Assembly: GCA_012799415.1 (NCBI GenBank)
Contig: JAAZLH010000090.1
Location: 50,025-114,024, forward strand
Length of the DNA stretch: 64,000 nt
Direction: 5' to 3'
From: Candidatus Epulonipiscium sp.
GTDB taxonomy: Bacteria; Bacillota; Clostridia; Lachnospirales; JAAYNZ01
The notes beneath the pieces were generated by a model that saw nothing but the letters and a program-made list of their open reading frames with translations, ran no database searches and was not told the origin of the DNA. The position numbers and the translations under genes were made by a program. Shown one piece after another: positions 52,286-62,901 of the stretch. How positions within the stretch are numbered: position 1 is the first letter of the stretch; every line of letters begins with the position of its first letter.

Positions 52286-52803
52286 AACTCTTTCAGCCCT
52301 TCCATTAGATGAACCATCATCTTCTGATTTGGAATATCAACTACTTTAATACATTGTTGAATTGCTGGAAGCAAAAGAGGTTTTTGAGATGGATTATTAG
52401 GATCTCCTACTACGTATACATCATTACTACCAGTAAATAAAATATCGACTAGTTCTCCTAAGTATTCATCCTCCATTGTAAATACTTGTAGACCATATAA
52501 ATCCCCAATGTAATATTCATTTTTTCCTAATGGTAATGCCATGGACTTAGGAATTTCTACAATGGCACCTCTTAATAATTCTGCCTCATTCATCGTTGTG
52601 ATTTCCTTACATTGCAAAACAATAGATTGTTTATGATAATGCAAGCGTTCAATTTCATACTTTGTTCTCTTTTGATTTTGATTTAAAAATATAAAATCTA
52701 ATAATTCATAACGAGTAGGGTCATCAGTAGAAGGCATAATTTTTAATGCACCACGAATCCCATGTGTATTTACTACTTTTCCAATTTCCATATATTTTTC
52801 CAT
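52282..52803 (-). CDS. rimM: Ribosome maturation factor RimM
   Basis: IGKVVNTHGIRGALKIMPSTDDPTRY, YYIGDLYGLQV. Confidence 0.95.
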   Translation of the reverse strand: MEKYMEIGKVVNTHGIRGALKIMPSTDDPTRYELLDFIFLNQNQKRTKYEIERLHYHKQSIVLQCKEITTMNEAELLRGAIVEIPKSMALPLGKNEYYIGDLYGLQVFTMEDEYLGELVDILFTGSNDVYVVGDPNNPSQKPLLLPAIQQCIKVVDIPNQKMMVHLMEGLKEL

Positions 52804-52859
52804 TGCATTTTGACTCCTTATACGATCTGAAAAACAATAATTATCTTTAAGCTTTAGAA

Positions 52860-52883
52860 AAAGGTTAGGATTCCCTAACCTTT
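52860..52883 (-). terminator. Hairpin terminator between khpA and rimM
   Basis: AAAGGTTAGG..CCTAACCTTT stem then TTTCT on the minus strand. Confidence 0.7.
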
Positions 52884-53130
52884 ACTGTAAAATTTCCACT
52901 ACAACTCTTTTGTCTTCACGAGTTGCAGCAGCTTTCACAACGGTACGAATGGATTTAGCGATGCGTCCTTGTTTCCCAATCACTTGTCCCATATCGCTTG
53001 AAGCTACTTTTAGTTCCAACATAATGGAACGCTCTCCTTCAATCTCATTCACAGATACTTCTTCTGGGTGGTCTACTAAGGCTTTGGCAATCGTTTCTAC
53101 TAATGTTTTCAAAATCCACACCTCCTGCAT
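52882..53130 (-). CDS. khpA: KH-domain RNA-binding protein
   Basis: SDMGQVIGKQGRIAKSIRTVVKAAA KH motif; between rpsP and rimM. Confidence 0.95.
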   Translation of the reverse strand: MQEVWILKTLVETIAKALVDHPEEVSVNEIEGERSIMLELKVASSDMGQVIGKQGRIAKSIRTVVKAAATREDKRVVVEILQ

Positions 53131-53146
53131 GTGAACTATATTCCCA

Positions 53147-53392
53147 TTACTGTATTACACCTGCTTTTTTAAGTAAAGCTTTTACAGTATCAGATGGTTG
53201 TGCTCCATTTTGGAGCCATTTTTTTGCTAGTTCTTCATTTACTTTTAGTTCAATTGGATCTGCAACGGGATTATAATATCCTATTTCTTCGATGAACTTC
53301 CCATCTCTAGGGGCTCTGGAGTCAGCTACAACAATTCTATAAAAAGGTGCTTTTTTGGCTCCTAATCTTTTTAATCTCATTCTTACTGCCAT
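53147..53392 (-). CDS. rpsP: 30S ribosomal protein S16
   Basis: [41 protein letters not shown]. Confidence 0.98.
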   Translation of the reverse strand: MAVRMRLKRLGAKKAPFYRIVVADSRAPRDGKFIEEIGYYNPVADPIELKVNEELAKKWLQNGAQPSDTVKALLKKAGVIQ

Positions 53393-53426
53393 TCTGTTTC
53401 ACCTCCTTCTATGGATGTACTATTTA

Positions 53427-54758
53427 TTAGAAAAAAGGAAGTTTGAATTTCCCTTTTTTGCCTTTCATCATTCCCGAAAATTGTTTCATCATTTTTCGAG
53501 TTTGTTCAAATTGTTTTACTAATTTATTAACATCTTGAATATTCATCCCGCATCCTTTGGCGATACGTCGTTTTCTAGAACCGTTTAAAATTGAAGGATT
53601 TCTTCTCTCCTCTAGAGTCATAGATAAAATAATAGCTTCTATTCTATCCATTTCTTTCTCATCAATTTCTATATCACCCATTTGTTGGCTCATCCCTGGG
53701 ATCATTCCCATCAATTGGTTTAGAGGTCCCATTTTTTTAACTTGTTGCATTTGATCTAGAAAATCTTCAAAAGAAAATTCAGCTGAACGTATCTTTTGTT
53801 CAAGCTCAGCAGCCTTCTTGTCATCTATACTATCCTGAGCCTTTTCGATGAGAGTTAAAATATCTCCCATTCCTAAAATACGTGAAGCCATTCGATCAGG
53901 ATGGAATGCATGCAAATCATCTAGCTTTTCACCCATTCCAATAAATTTAATGGGCTTTTGTGTCACAGAACGTACTGATAAAGCCGCTCCCCCGCGTGTA
54001 TCTCCATCTAGTTTAGTTAAAATAACCCCGGAAATTTCTAATTGTTCATTGAAATGTTCAGCTACGTTAACAGCATCTTGCCCAGTCATAGCATCAACCA
54101 CTAATAAAATTTCCTTTGGTTTAGCTGCATCTTTGATGTTAATTAATTCATCCATCATTGTTTCATCTATGTGCAATCGTCCTGCTGTATCAATTAAGAT
54201 TACATCATTGTTATTATTCTTAGCATACTCAATACCAGACTTTGCAATATCTACTGGATTTAAGGTATCTCCCATAGCAAATACAGGAATTCCTAATTGA
54301 CCTCCAACAACTTGAAGTTGTTTAATAGCCGCAGGTCGATAAACGTCACAAGCAATTAAAAGTGGTCGCTTCCCTTGTTTTTTTAAAAGACCTGCAAGTT
54401 TGGCAGCAGTAGTTGTTTTTCCTGCCCCTTGTAAACCAACCATCATATATATAGTGGGTGGTGTTGAAGAAAAGGTTAATTCGCTTTGAGTACTTCCCAT
54501 AAGGGAAATGAGTTCTTCATGAACAATTTTAATAACTTGTTGTCCAGGAGTCAAACTTTCTAAAACTTCTCCTCCTATGGCACGATCTTGTATATTTTTT
54601 ATAAAGGTTTTTACCACTTTAAAGTTAACGTCAGCTTCTAATAAGGCCAACCTCACTTCTCGTAAGGCTGCTTTGACATCTTTTTCGGTTAACTTTCCTT
54701 TGCTTTTTAGTTGTTTAAAGACACCTTGTAGCTTATCTGATAAACTTTCAAAAGCCAT
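53427..54758 (-). CDS. ffh: Signal recognition particle protein Ffh
   Basis: VGLQGAGKTTTAAKLAGLLKKQGKRPLLIACDVYRPAA, M domain at C-terminus. Confidence 0.98.
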   Translation of the reverse strand: MAFESLSDKLQGVFKQLKSKGKLTEKDVKAALREVRLALLEADVNFKVVKTFIKNIQDRAIGGEVLESLTPGQQVIKIVHEELISLMGSTQSELTFSSTPPTIYMMVGLQGAGKTTTAAKLAGLLKKQGKRPLLIACDVYRPAAIKQLQVVGGQLGIPVFAMGDTLNPVDIAKSGIEYAKNNNNDVILIDTAGRLHIDETMMDELINIKDAAKPKEILLVVDAMTGQDAVNVAEHFNEQLEISGVILTKLDGDTRGGAALSVRSVTQKPIKFIGMGEKLDDLHAFHPDRMASRILGMGDILTLIEKAQDSIDDKKAAELEQKIRSAEFSFEDFLDQMQQVKKMGPLNQLMGMIPGMSQQMGDIEIDEKEMDRIEAIILSMTLEERRNPSILNGSRKRRIAKGCGMNIQDVNKLVKQFEQTRKMMKQFSGMMKGKKGKFKLPFF

Positions 54759-54770
54759 AAAACAGCCTCC

Positions 54771-55151
54771 TTACTCTTGATCTAATATTTTATAAACAAG
54801 CTTTTTAATGGTATTTAAATCATTCAAACAATTTTTGTCATGGTTTGTTTCAAGTCCTAAATATTTTTCTATAGATTCTGTACAAGATAAGATCTTTTTG
54901 GCTAAGATTTTTTTAGCTTGAAAACGCTCTAAAAGCCTAAGTCGTTGTTCGTATTCATACAATAATTTTTCAGAACGTTTTAAAGTATCATAAACTCCTT
55001 GTCGGCTAATCCCTAGATTTTTTGAAATTTCACCCAGAGATAAATCGTTTTGATAATATAATTCATAAATGTTTTTTTGATTTGGTGTAAGCAATTCTCC
55101 ATAAAAATCATATAACAATGTAATTTCTAATAGTTTTTCCATATTTATCAC
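54771..55151 (-). CDS. ylxM: YlxM family SRP-associated helix-turn-helix protein
   Basis: LLTPNQKNIYELYYQNDLSLGEISKNLGISRQGVYDTLKRSEKLL, adjacent to ffh. Confidence 0.93.
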   Translation of the reverse strand: MINMEKLLEITLLYDFYGELLTPNQKNIYELYYQNDLSLGEISKNLGISRQGVYDTLKRSEKLLYEYEQRLRLLERFQAKKILAKKILSCTESIEKYLGLETNHDKNCLNDLNTIKKLVYKILDQE

Positions 55152-55304
55152 CGTAAAGTTTTTTCCCTTTACAGATGAATTTTAAAGCATCAAAAGACTT
55201 TTGTCAATACCTAATTTAATTTTATTTAAAGTTTATTAGCTAACAATATTTTCTTTTCGCGTTGGCCACCTTTCATAATCAATAAAATCATCTTAAAAAA
55301 TGTT

Positions 55305-56600
55305 CTATTGGTTAAATAAAGCTTTTGAAAATTCTTTAGGATTAAAAGGCTGCAAATCATCCACACCTTCGCCTACCCCAATATATTTTACTGGAATATT
55401 AAGCTCGGATTTAATTGCTAATACAATTCCACCTTTAGCAGTTCCATCTAGCTTTGTTAAAATAATTCCCGTTAAATCTGCTACTTCTTGAAATAATTTT
55501 GCTTGCTGTAATGCATTTTGGCCAGTGGTACTGTCAAGTACTAGGAGAACTTCTTTTTTTGCATCAGGGTATTCTCTGCTAATGATTCTAAATATTTTTT
55601 TCAATTCCTCCATAAGATTTTTTTTATTATGCAATCGTCCAGCCGTGTCACATATCAGTACATCTGCTTTCCTTGATTTAGCAGCCTGAACTGCATCATA
55701 AATAACAGCACCTGGATCTGAACCTTCTTGATGATGAATCACATCAACTCCTGACCGTTCTCCCCATATAATCAATTGATCAATTGCAGCTGCTCTAAAA
55801 GTATCAGCAGCTGCTAATAAAACCTTTTTATTTTGACCTTTAATCTGATGGGCTAGTTTTCCTATGGTAGTTGTTTTACCAACACCATTTACACCAATAA
55901 CTAGAACAATTGTAGGACCATTATTTATTTCTAGTTCACCAGTACCTTCATCTTCTAAAAGATCTGAAATAAGTTCTGCTAAAACGTCTTTTAAATGATC
56001 TACTTCTGTAATTTTACGTATTTTCACTTCTTCACGTAAGGATTCAATAATTTTCATTGTAGTGGGAACACCTATATCAGCCATAATTAATGCCTCTTCC
56101 AGTTCTTCAAATAATTCTTCGTCTATCTTTCGAAAGGATTTTAAAACTTGGTCTACTCCCCCTAATATATTTTCCCGAGTTTTTGTTAATCCCTCTACTA
56201 GTTTATTAAAAAAGCCTTTTTTCTTTTCATTTTTTTGTTCCATTGATTCCACTACAGGGTTTGTTATATCGCCTTCCTCTAGAGATTCTTGGATTACTTC
56301 TTCTAAATCTGACGTAGCTGTAACCTCTATTTCATTTGATTCATCTTTGACTTCTCTATAATCTTGAGCAACTTCTTCGCTTTCTTTTTCTACCTGTTGT
56401 TGATCTGTTTCTATAAGCACCTCTTGGCTTTCATCTTTTGCTACTGGCTCTTTTTCCATAAGAATTTCTTCCTGCGCTTGTACAGGGTTTTCTTCTTTAT
56501 CTTCCTCTTGCTCTTGAATAAGAATTTCTTCTTTTACTTCATCACTAAATTCTTTCACTGTTTTTTCCTGTTTTCCAAACCACTTACTAAAAAACTTCAT
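55305..56600 (-). CDS. ftsY: SRP receptor FtsY
   Basis: VIGVNGVGKTTTIGKLAHQIKGQNKKVLLAAADTFRAAA; acidic N-terminal extension. Confidence 0.97.
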   Translation of the reverse strand: MKFFSKWFGKQEKTVKEFSDEVKEEILIQEQEEDKEENPVQAQEEILMEKEPVAKDESQEVLIETDQQQVEKESEEVAQDYREVKDESNEIEVTATSDLEEVIQESLEEGDITNPVVESMEQKNEKKKGFFNKLVEGLTKTRENILGGVDQVLKSFRKIDEELFEELEEALIMADIGVPTTMKIIESLREEVKIRKITEVDHLKDVLAELISDLLEDEGTGELEINNGPTIVLVIGVNGVGKTTTIGKLAHQIKGQNKKVLLAAADTFRAAAIDQLIIWGERSGVDVIHHQEGSDPGAVIYDAVQAAKSRKADVLICDTAGRLHNKKNLMEELKKIFRIISREYPDAKKEVLLVLDSTTGQNALQQAKLFQEVADLTGIILTKLDGTAKGGIVLAIKSELNIPVKYIGVGEGVDDLQPFNPKEFSKALFNQ

Positions 56601-56657
56601 ATTATAAATTCTCCTTTCTTGTCATTCATATTTTTATTTATTATTTTTTCAACTTAC

Positions 56658-56743
56658 ATAGATATACACGGTCAAATCTGAAAATGCGCTAATTACTAAG
56701 TAAACGCATTTGTGGAAATTCGATCATAGGCGTGTACATCTAT
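56658..56743. repeat. 86-nt imperfect inverted repeat between smc and ftsY
   Basis: Outer arms ATAGATATACACG/CGTGTACATCTAT, inner arms AAATGCG/CGCATTT, middle pairs with G-U on the minus strand. Confidence 0.8.
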
Positions 56744-56822
56744 ATAAAACTTCTAATCCCATAATTTTAAATGCTTCATATGAGATTTACAAAAGTCTAT
56801 TTTTTAATATAGATATCTCTAT

Positions 56823-59800
56823 CTATATTACTTCAGATAATTTAACTGACACTAATGTAGAAATACCCCGCTCTTGCATAGTAATACCATACAAAGTATC
56901 TGCTACTTCCATAGTACCTTTACGATGTGTAATGACAATAAATTGAGTATCAGCCGTAAATTTTTTCAAATATTGTGCAAACCTTGATACATTTGCATCA
57001 TCTAATGCTGCCTCAATTTCATCTAGTATACAAAAAGGTGATGGTTTAATTTTTAAAATAGAAAATAGTAAAGCAATGGCTGTTAATGCCCGCTCACCAC
57101 CAGATAACAGCATCATATTTTGCAATTTTTTCCCTGGAGGTTGTGCAATAATTTGAATGCCTGATTCTAAAACATTTTCGGGGTCTACTAACTCTACATA
57201 TGCTGTTCCTCCACCAAAAAGTTCTTGAAATACTTCATGAAAGTGTTTAGATATTTTTTGAAACTCCTGCATAAATTGTTCTTCCATTGCAGACGTTAAT
57301 TTATGGATAATTTGATATAAAGCCTTCTCAGCTTCTACAATATCCTCTTTTTGCTTGCTTAAAAAGCTGTATCTCTCTTGCAAATTTTCGAACTCTTCAA
57401 TAGCACGAAGATTAATAGGTCCTAATGATTTTAAATATTGTTTTAATTTTTGTGATTCTTCTCTTAAAAAGGATAAAGGTCCTAGTTTTTGTCGATATTT
57501 TTGTGCTGATCCGTAGGTTAATTCATAATCGTTCCACATTCGATCATAAAGTGTATTTCTTTCCATTTCTAATTTTGCTTGAACATTCTCTAAACGAAAA
57601 AGCTCTTTTTGTAGAAGAGTTTGTTGTTGAATTTTTTCTTGTATTTGCTGTTGAAGTTGATGCCTTTCCACTTCAGTATTTTTTCGGTCTGTATCCCATT
57701 TTTTTTCTTCTGTTTCTTTTTCTTTTAACCGAATTTGGATTTTCTGTCTTTGCTCAAGAAGATCCTGAATTTTTATTTTACTATCTTTTAAATACTCTGT
57801 TTTTTGTTGTATCGCCATAAGACACTGTTCTTTTTCATTGTCCAATTGGCTTAATTCTTCCTGCAACCGCTGAATGTTATTCTCCATGCTTCTTTTATTC
57901 TCTTGTATAATAGAAATCTCTATTTGAAGTCGATTAATAGCTTGAGAAAGTTCTTCTTTAGCAGAGCGATCTACTTGTAGATAATCTTGTTGTTTTTCAA
58001 TTGATTCTTCAAGATCCTGTAGTTGTTTTTCAATACGTATTTGATTGTTCTTTTCAACTTCTAATAAGTTAAAGGCATCTTGTGATTGTTCCTTAAGTTG
58101 AGTTTCTTCAATTTCGAAAGTATTTTTTTCTTCTAATAAAGTGTCTATTTGACTTTTTATTGCATCGATTTGCCCTGATCGTTCTACTTCTAGGATAGAT
58201 ATTTTTTGATATTCATCATTGATAGTAGCAAGTTCAGCTTGATTCTGCTGTAGCATCGTCTCTTCTTCATCTATTATTTCAGTAATTTCTTTAAGTTGAG
58301 TCTCTAATTGAGCTAATTTCTTCTTTGCATCCTTTAACTGCCTAGTACGTGAAAAAACAGAGTTATTTTTCGTTGCAATACTTCCACCTGTAAGAGAACC
58401 ACCTGGATTCAAAAGATCCCCTTCCAAAGTGACAATCCGATAACGATACTGTAGCTTTTTGGCAAGATAGACTGCTTGTTCAAGGTCGGATACGATAATT
58501 ATCCTTCCTAATAATTGAGTAATGATGTCTTTATAAATAGGATCATATGTAACCAAATCAGACGCCATCCCAAGAACTTCTTTGTGCTTTAAAATTTTTG
58601 CCTTTTCAGCACCTAAGCCCTGGCTACGTATTGCTTGTAAAGGTAAAAAAGTAGCCCGGCCTAATTGATTCTTTTTTAAATATGCAATAGCTTCTTTTGC
58701 AATCTCTTCTGTTTCTGTTACAATATTTTGAACATTGCTTCCTAATGCAATTTCATAGGCAATTTCATATCCTTCAGGTACTGTAATTAAATCAGCTAGA
58801 ACACCATGAATATCTTTCCACTGACTTGGATCTTGTTTTTTTAAAGAGAGGATAGTTTTCACACTACGATAAAATCCTTCATATTCCTTTGTCATCTCAG
58901 ATAATAATTTAGATCTAGATTGCAGTTTATGAAATTCTTCTTGCGCTGTACTATACTTTTTTTTATAATTCTCTATCCGGTTCATTTTTTCTGCTTTTAA
59001 ATGTTCTAAATAACTTTTTCTTTTTTCTAAACTTTGAAGAGAAAATTTAGTTTCTTCTATTTGTTTAATAAGGGCATTTTTTTGCAGATTTTTATGATGG
59101 AGGCGGCTTAGTAATGCATTTTTACTTTTTTCAACATATTCACAGCGTTGCTGAATATGCTCTGTTACAGTTTCTACTCTTTCTCTTTTACTTTTTACCT
59201 CTGAAAGATAATTTAAGGCTTCAATCATATCTATTTTTAACTGCTCTACCTGATCTTCATTGCTAGACATAGCTGCAATCATATCTCCTAGTTTTTTTTC
59301 ATCTTTAGCTAAAATTTGATTCTTACTTTTTAATTGTAATTGCAATCCTTGGGATTGAACTTGATATTTTTGTTTTTCTTCCCTTTTTTCCTTTATTTTA
59401 AAAGAAATTTGTTCATTTTCTTTATTTAATCGCTGAATATCCTGAATACAATGTTCCTGCTTTTGCTCTTGTATTTTTTCTTGCAATACGTTTTCTTCAA
59501 TAGTTCCTTGGATATTCTTAATCTCCATTCTACAATCCTCAAGTTTTTGTTCTAAGATTTGAATTTCTTCTTGCTTTTGATTTTCTTGGTTCTTAGTATA
59601 ATCTTGTTGTTCTTGATATTGGAGAATTTGGCTATTGATTGCATCTATTGACATGCCTGTTTTTTCACATTCTTGGGAAATAATCTGAGTTTCCTCCAAA
59701 AATATATTGGCTTCAATTGTCTTTAATTGTTCCTGGTGTTCTAAGTATTTTTGGGCACTTTCTGCTTGCTCTTGAAGGGGAGAGAGCTGATTTTCAATTT

Positions 59801-60389
59801 CTCCAATAATATCATCCACTCGAATTAAATTTTGTTTTTGTTCGTCTAGTTTTTTTTCTGCTTCCTGTTTTCGGTTCTTGTATTTAACAATTCCTACTGC
59901 TTCTTCAAACAACTGTCTTCTATCTTCTGGTTTTGTACTAAGAATTTTATCAATTTGACCTTGTCCTATAATGGAGTATCCCTCTTTACCAATACCTGTA
60001 TCCATAAAGAGTTCATGAATATCCCGTAACCGGCAAGGTGCACGATTAATAAAATATTCACTTTCGCCTGATCGATAGACCCTCCGGGTGACAACAACCT
60101 CTTCAAATTCAATAGGTAGTAAATGAGTACTATTATCGATAGTCAAAGATACCTGCGCAAAACCTAAAGGTTTACGATTTTCAGTCCCTGCAAAAATAAT
60201 GTCTTCCATTTTAGATCCTCGCAAAGTTTTAGCACTTTGCTCCCCTAATACCCAGCGAACTGCGTCTGCTACATTACTTTTACCGCTACCATTAGGCCCT
60301 ACAACAGCAGTCATTCCTTCATTGAACTGAAATGTTAATTTATCTGCAAAGGATTTGAAACCTTGTATTTCTAACTTTTGTAGGTACAT
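56823..60389 (-). CDS. smc: Chromosome segregation protein SMC
   Basis: GPNGSGKSNVADAVRWVLGEQSAKTLRG, hinge region, LLSGGERALTAIALLFSIL, coiled coils. Confidence 0.98.
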   Translation of the reverse strand: MYLQKLEIQGFKSFADKLTFQFNEGMTAVVGPNGSGKSNVADAVRWVLGEQSAKTLRGSKMEDIIFAGTENRKPLGFAQVSLTIDNSTHLLPIEFEEVVVTRRVYRSGESEYFINRAPCRLRDIHELFMDTGIGKEGYSIIGQGQIDKILSTKPEDRRQLFEEAVGIVKYKNRKQEAEKKLDEQKQNLIRVDDIIGEIENQLSPLQEQAESAQKYLEHQEQLKTIEANIFLEETQIISQECEKTGMSIDAINSQILQYQEQQDYTKNQENQKQEEIQILEQKLEDCRMEIKNIQGTIEENVLQEKIQEQKQEHCIQDIQRLNKENEQISFKIKEKREEKQKYQVQSQGLQLQLKSKNQILAKDEKKLGDMIAAMSSNEDQVEQLKIDMIEALNYLSEVKSKRERVETVTEHIQQRCEYVEKSKNALLSRLHHKNLQKNALIKQIEETKFSLQSLEKRKSYLEHLKAEKMNRIENYKKKYSTAQEEFHKLQSRSKLLSEMTKEYEGFYRSVKTILSLKKQDPSQWKDIHGVLADLITVPEGYEIAYEIALGSNVQNIVTETEEIAKEAIAYLKKNQLGRATFLPLQAIRSQGLGAEKAKILKHKEVLGMASDLVTYDPIYKDIITQLLGRIIIVSDLEQAVYLAKKLQYRYRIVTLEGDLLNPGGSLTGGSIATKNNSVFSRTRQLKDAKKKLAQLETQLKEITEIIDEEETMLQQNQAELATINDEYQKISILEVERSGQIDAIKSQIDTLLEEKNTFEIEETQLKEQSQDAFNLLEVEKNNQIRIEKQLQDLEESIEKQQDYLQVDRSAKEELSQAINRLQIEISIIQENKRSMENNIQRLQEELSQLDNEKEQCLMAIQQKTEYLKDSKIKIQDLLEQRQKIQIRLKEKETEEKKWDTDRKNTEVERHQLQQQIQEKIQQQTLLQKELFRLENVQAKLEMERNTLYDRMWNDYELTYGSAQKYRQKLGPLSFLREESQKLKQYLKSLGPINLRAIEEFENLQERYSFLSKQKEDIVEAEKALYQIIHKLTSAMEEQFMQEFQKISKHFHEVFQELFGGGTAYVELVDPENVLESGIQIIAQPPGKKLQNMMLLSGGERALTAIALLFSILKIKPSPFCILDEIEAALDDANVSRFAQYLKKFTADTQFIVITHRKGTMEVADTLYGITMQERGISTLVSVKLSEVI

Positions 60390-60406
60390 TTTAAATCACT
60401 CCGCTA

Positions 60407-61135
60407 TCAATTTCTTTTGAGTTTCTCATCTTTAGATTGGATATTTTGCATTGCAATCCATGCTGCCTGCTGCTCAGCTTCTTTTTTACTTCGTCCTTTT
60501 CCAATTCCTAAAATTTGTTGCTTATGCAATACTTGCACAACGAAACATTTATTGTGATCAGGACCTTGTTCGTCTATGGTTTCATATCTAATAGGAGACG
60601 TACTATTTCTTTGTATCCATTCTTGTAAATTGGTTTTATGATCAGTGAATTGATAATGAAGGTTTTTTTGCTTGAGGTGCTGTAACAAGTGATTGCTAAT
60701 ATATGATTTAGCTTGCTGCATTTCCCCATCTATATAAATAGCTCCAATTACCGCTTCAAAAGCGTCACATAAAATTGATTCACGTTCTCGTCCACCTGTT
60801 AATTCCTCGCCTTTTCCTAAATATAGATGTTGACCTAAAGCTAACCGCCTTGCTGCTTCAGCTAATGATGATTCACAAACAATGGTGGCTCTTAATTTTG
60901 TTAGTTCTCCTTCTGGCAAATCAGCGTACTCTTCATACAAATAGTCACTAACAACAAGTTCTAATACTGCATCTCCTAGAAATTCTAATCGTTCATTATG
61001 GCCCCTGTTTTTTTTATTTTCATTTGCAAAAGAACTATGAGTCAAAGCCTGTTTTAATAAAACTTTATTTTGAAAGGTGTAGTTAATTATCTTTTCAAAG
61101 GATTCAACTTTTGAATGTATTTTACTTTTTTTCAT
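60407..61135 (-). CDS. rnc: Ribonuclease III
   Basis: NERLEFLGDAVLELVVSDYLY, CDAFEAVIGAIYID, dsRBD at C-terminus. Confidence 0.98.
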   Translation of the reverse strand: MKKSKIHSKVESFEKIINYTFQNKVLLKQALTHSSFANENKKNRGHNERLEFLGDAVLELVVSDYLYEEYADLPEGELTKLRATIVCESSLAEAARRLALGQHLYLGKGEELTGGRERESILCDAFEAVIGAIYIDGEMQQAKSYISNHLLQHLKQKNLHYQFTDHKTNLQEWIQRNSTSPIRYETIDEQGPDHNKCFVVQVLHKQQILGIGKGRSKKEAEQQAAWIAMQNIQSKDEKLKRN

Positions 61136-61157
61136 GGTGCCTCCTAAAAGGTGAAAT

Positions 61158-61200
61158 GCTTAAAATAAAAGTCCCGTTAAACAGGACTTTTATTTTAAGC
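61158..61200 (-). terminator. Terminator downstream of acpP
   Basis: Perfect 17-bp stem GCTTAAAATAAAAGTCC..GGACTTTTATTTTAAGC. Confidence 0.85.
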
Positions 61201-61425
61201 ATTTGCATTTTTTATATATTCCACTACATCTGCTACTGTAGCAATTTGTTCTGCTTCTTCATTTGAAATTTCTAAATTAAATTCTTCTTCTAGAGCCATA
61301 ATAATTTGAAAAATATCTAGAGAATCTGCTCCTAAATCATCTTCAAAAGATGTTTCTTCTGTAATTTCAGACTCAGGGATATTGAGCTGTTCTGAGATAA
61401 TTTTTCTTATTTTTTCAAATTCCAT
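61195..61425 (-). CDS. acpP: Acyl carrier protein
   Basis: [25 protein letters not shown] (DSL phosphopantetheine site). Confidence 0.98.
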   Translation of the reverse strand: MEFEKIRKIISEQLNIPESEITEETSFEDDLGADSLDIFQIIMALEEEFNLEISNEEAEQIATVADVVEYIKNANA

Positions 61426-61561
61426 TAAGATCCCCCTTTCTCTAGTTAATCATTGAATTTATCTCGATTCATTTTGATAAGCAAAATCTTTTAACAAAAT
61501 GAACGATGATACCAACTCATTTTGATAATAGTATATACAATAACCTACGTCAATATGAAAT

Positions 61562-62569
61562 TTATTCACCAAAGATATTTTGTGTTTTTTCCACAACCTC
61601 TTGATCTATAAAGTGAAGAGATTGTTTGATTGCACTATATATAGCTTTGCTATTAGAACTACCATGGGCTTTTACAACTAAGCCTTGGAGCCCAAGCAAA
61701 GGAGCACCGCCGTATTCCGTATAGTCAAATCGATCTTTTACTCTTTTAAAACTAGGTTTAAGGAATAAAGCAGCTATTTTAGATATAAAGTTTTTAGTTA
61801 ATTCTTCTTTGATAATATCAAAAAGAGAGAGACCAAAGCCTTCAGTATACTTTAATAAAATATTCCCTACAAAAGCATCACAAACTAAAACATCTGCTAC
61901 ACCTGAAGGTATATCTCGGGCTTCTACATTACCAATAAAGTGAATAGGAGCGCCTTCTAATAACTCATAAGCAGCCTTTGTAAGATCATTTCCTTTTTCT
62001 TTCTCTGTCCCGATATTAATAAGTCCCACTTTTGGCTGAGCAATATTTAGAACTTGTTCCATATAAAGGGACCCCATATGAGCAAATTGGGCTAAATAAG
62101 AAGGCTTAGCGTCTACATTAGCACCACAATCAAGTAAAAGAGAAAAACCTTTTTTATGAGGAATAAGGGGAGCTAGAGCAGGTCTTTCTACTTTTGGAAT
62201 TCTGCCTACTAAAACTGTACCCCCAGTAAGTAAAGCTCCTGAATTACCTGCGGAAATAAAAGCAGATGCCTTTTTCTCTTTAACTAATTTTAAACCAACC
62301 ACCATAGAAGAATCTTTTTTAGTTCTAATTGCGACGACAGGAGGATCATCGTTGGTAATAACCTCCATTGCCGGAGTAACTAATAAGCGATTTTTATCAA
62401 ATTCATAGTTTGCTAATTCTTTTTCAAGTACGGTAGGCTCACCAACTAATAAAACTTGAATGGGAAAATCTTTAACAGCTTGTACACATCCGCGTACAAT
62501 TTCTACAGGTGCATTGTCACCACCCATGCCATCAACTGCAATAATCACTTGCTTTTTCATTTGTATCAC
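61562..62569 (-). CDS. plsX: Phosphate acyltransferase PlsX
   Basis: IIAVDGMGGDNAPVEIVRGCVQA, SAGNSGALLTGGTVLVGRI. Confidence 0.97.
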   Translation of the reverse strand: MIQMKKQVIIAVDGMGGDNAPVEIVRGCVQAVKDFPIQVLLVGEPTVLEKELANYEFDKNRLLVTPAMEVITNDDPPVVAIRTKKDSSMVVGLKLVKEKKASAFISAGNSGALLTGGTVLVGRIPKVERPALAPLIPHKKGFSLLLDCGANVDAKPSYLAQFAHMGSLYMEQVLNIAQPKVGLINIGTEKEKGNDLTKAAYELLEGAPIHFIGNVEARDIPSGVADVLVCDAFVGNILLKYTEGFGLSLFDIIKEELTKNFISKIAALFLKPSFKRVKDRFDYTEYGGAPLLGLQGLVVKAHGSSNSKAIYSAIKQSLHFIDQEVVEKTQNIFGE

Positions 62570-62683
62570 CCTATCTTAAGCACAAATAATGCTTATTTTC
62601 TATATATATCAATATACTAGAAAATATGAAAGGTTGCAATCATAAACATAAAGAATTTAAGCAAAATAAGCTTCTTAGCCATA

Positions 62684-62714
62684 ATAAAAGACAGCGGTTA
62701 GGCTGCCTTTTTAT
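62684..62714 (-). terminator. Terminator downstream of rpmF
   Basis: AAAAGACAGC..GCTGCCTTTTT stem. Confidence 0.75.
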
Positions 62715-62721
62715 TAACCAT

Positions 62722-62898
62722 TTAGTCTACGTCTACAACAACTCTTTTATTATAGGTGCCACAGGCTTTACAAACTCTATGAGGCATCATTAATTCTCCA
62801 CATTTACTACATTTGGATAAGTTAGGAGCTGTTAATTTCCAATTTGCTCGTCTTGAATCTCTTTTTGCTTTAGATGTTTTCTGCTTAGGTACTGCCAT
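62722..62898 (-). CDS. rpmF: 50S ribosomal protein L32
   Basis: Hand translation MAVPKQKTSKAKRDSRRANWKLTAPNLSKCSKCGELMMPHRVCKACGTYNKRVVVDVD; absent from the ORF track (58 aa). Confidence 0.97.
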   Translation of the reverse strand: MAVPKQKTSKAKRDSRRANWKLTAPNLSKCSKCGELMMPHRVCKACGTYNKRVVVDVD

Positions 62899-62901
62899 CT
62901 T

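Noticed and set aside
53848-54300. 150-aa plus-strand ORF
   Set aside because: Antisense to ffh; composition reflects the conserved coding strand
56806-56831. AATATAGAT..ATCTATATT inverted repeat at the smc stop
   Set aside because: Short AT-only stem without a T-run; too weak to call a terminator
57425-57820. 131-aa plus-strand hydrophobic ORF
   Set aside because: Antisense to the smc coiled coil; Leu/Phe/Val-rich composition is the complement of Gln/Glu/Lys codons
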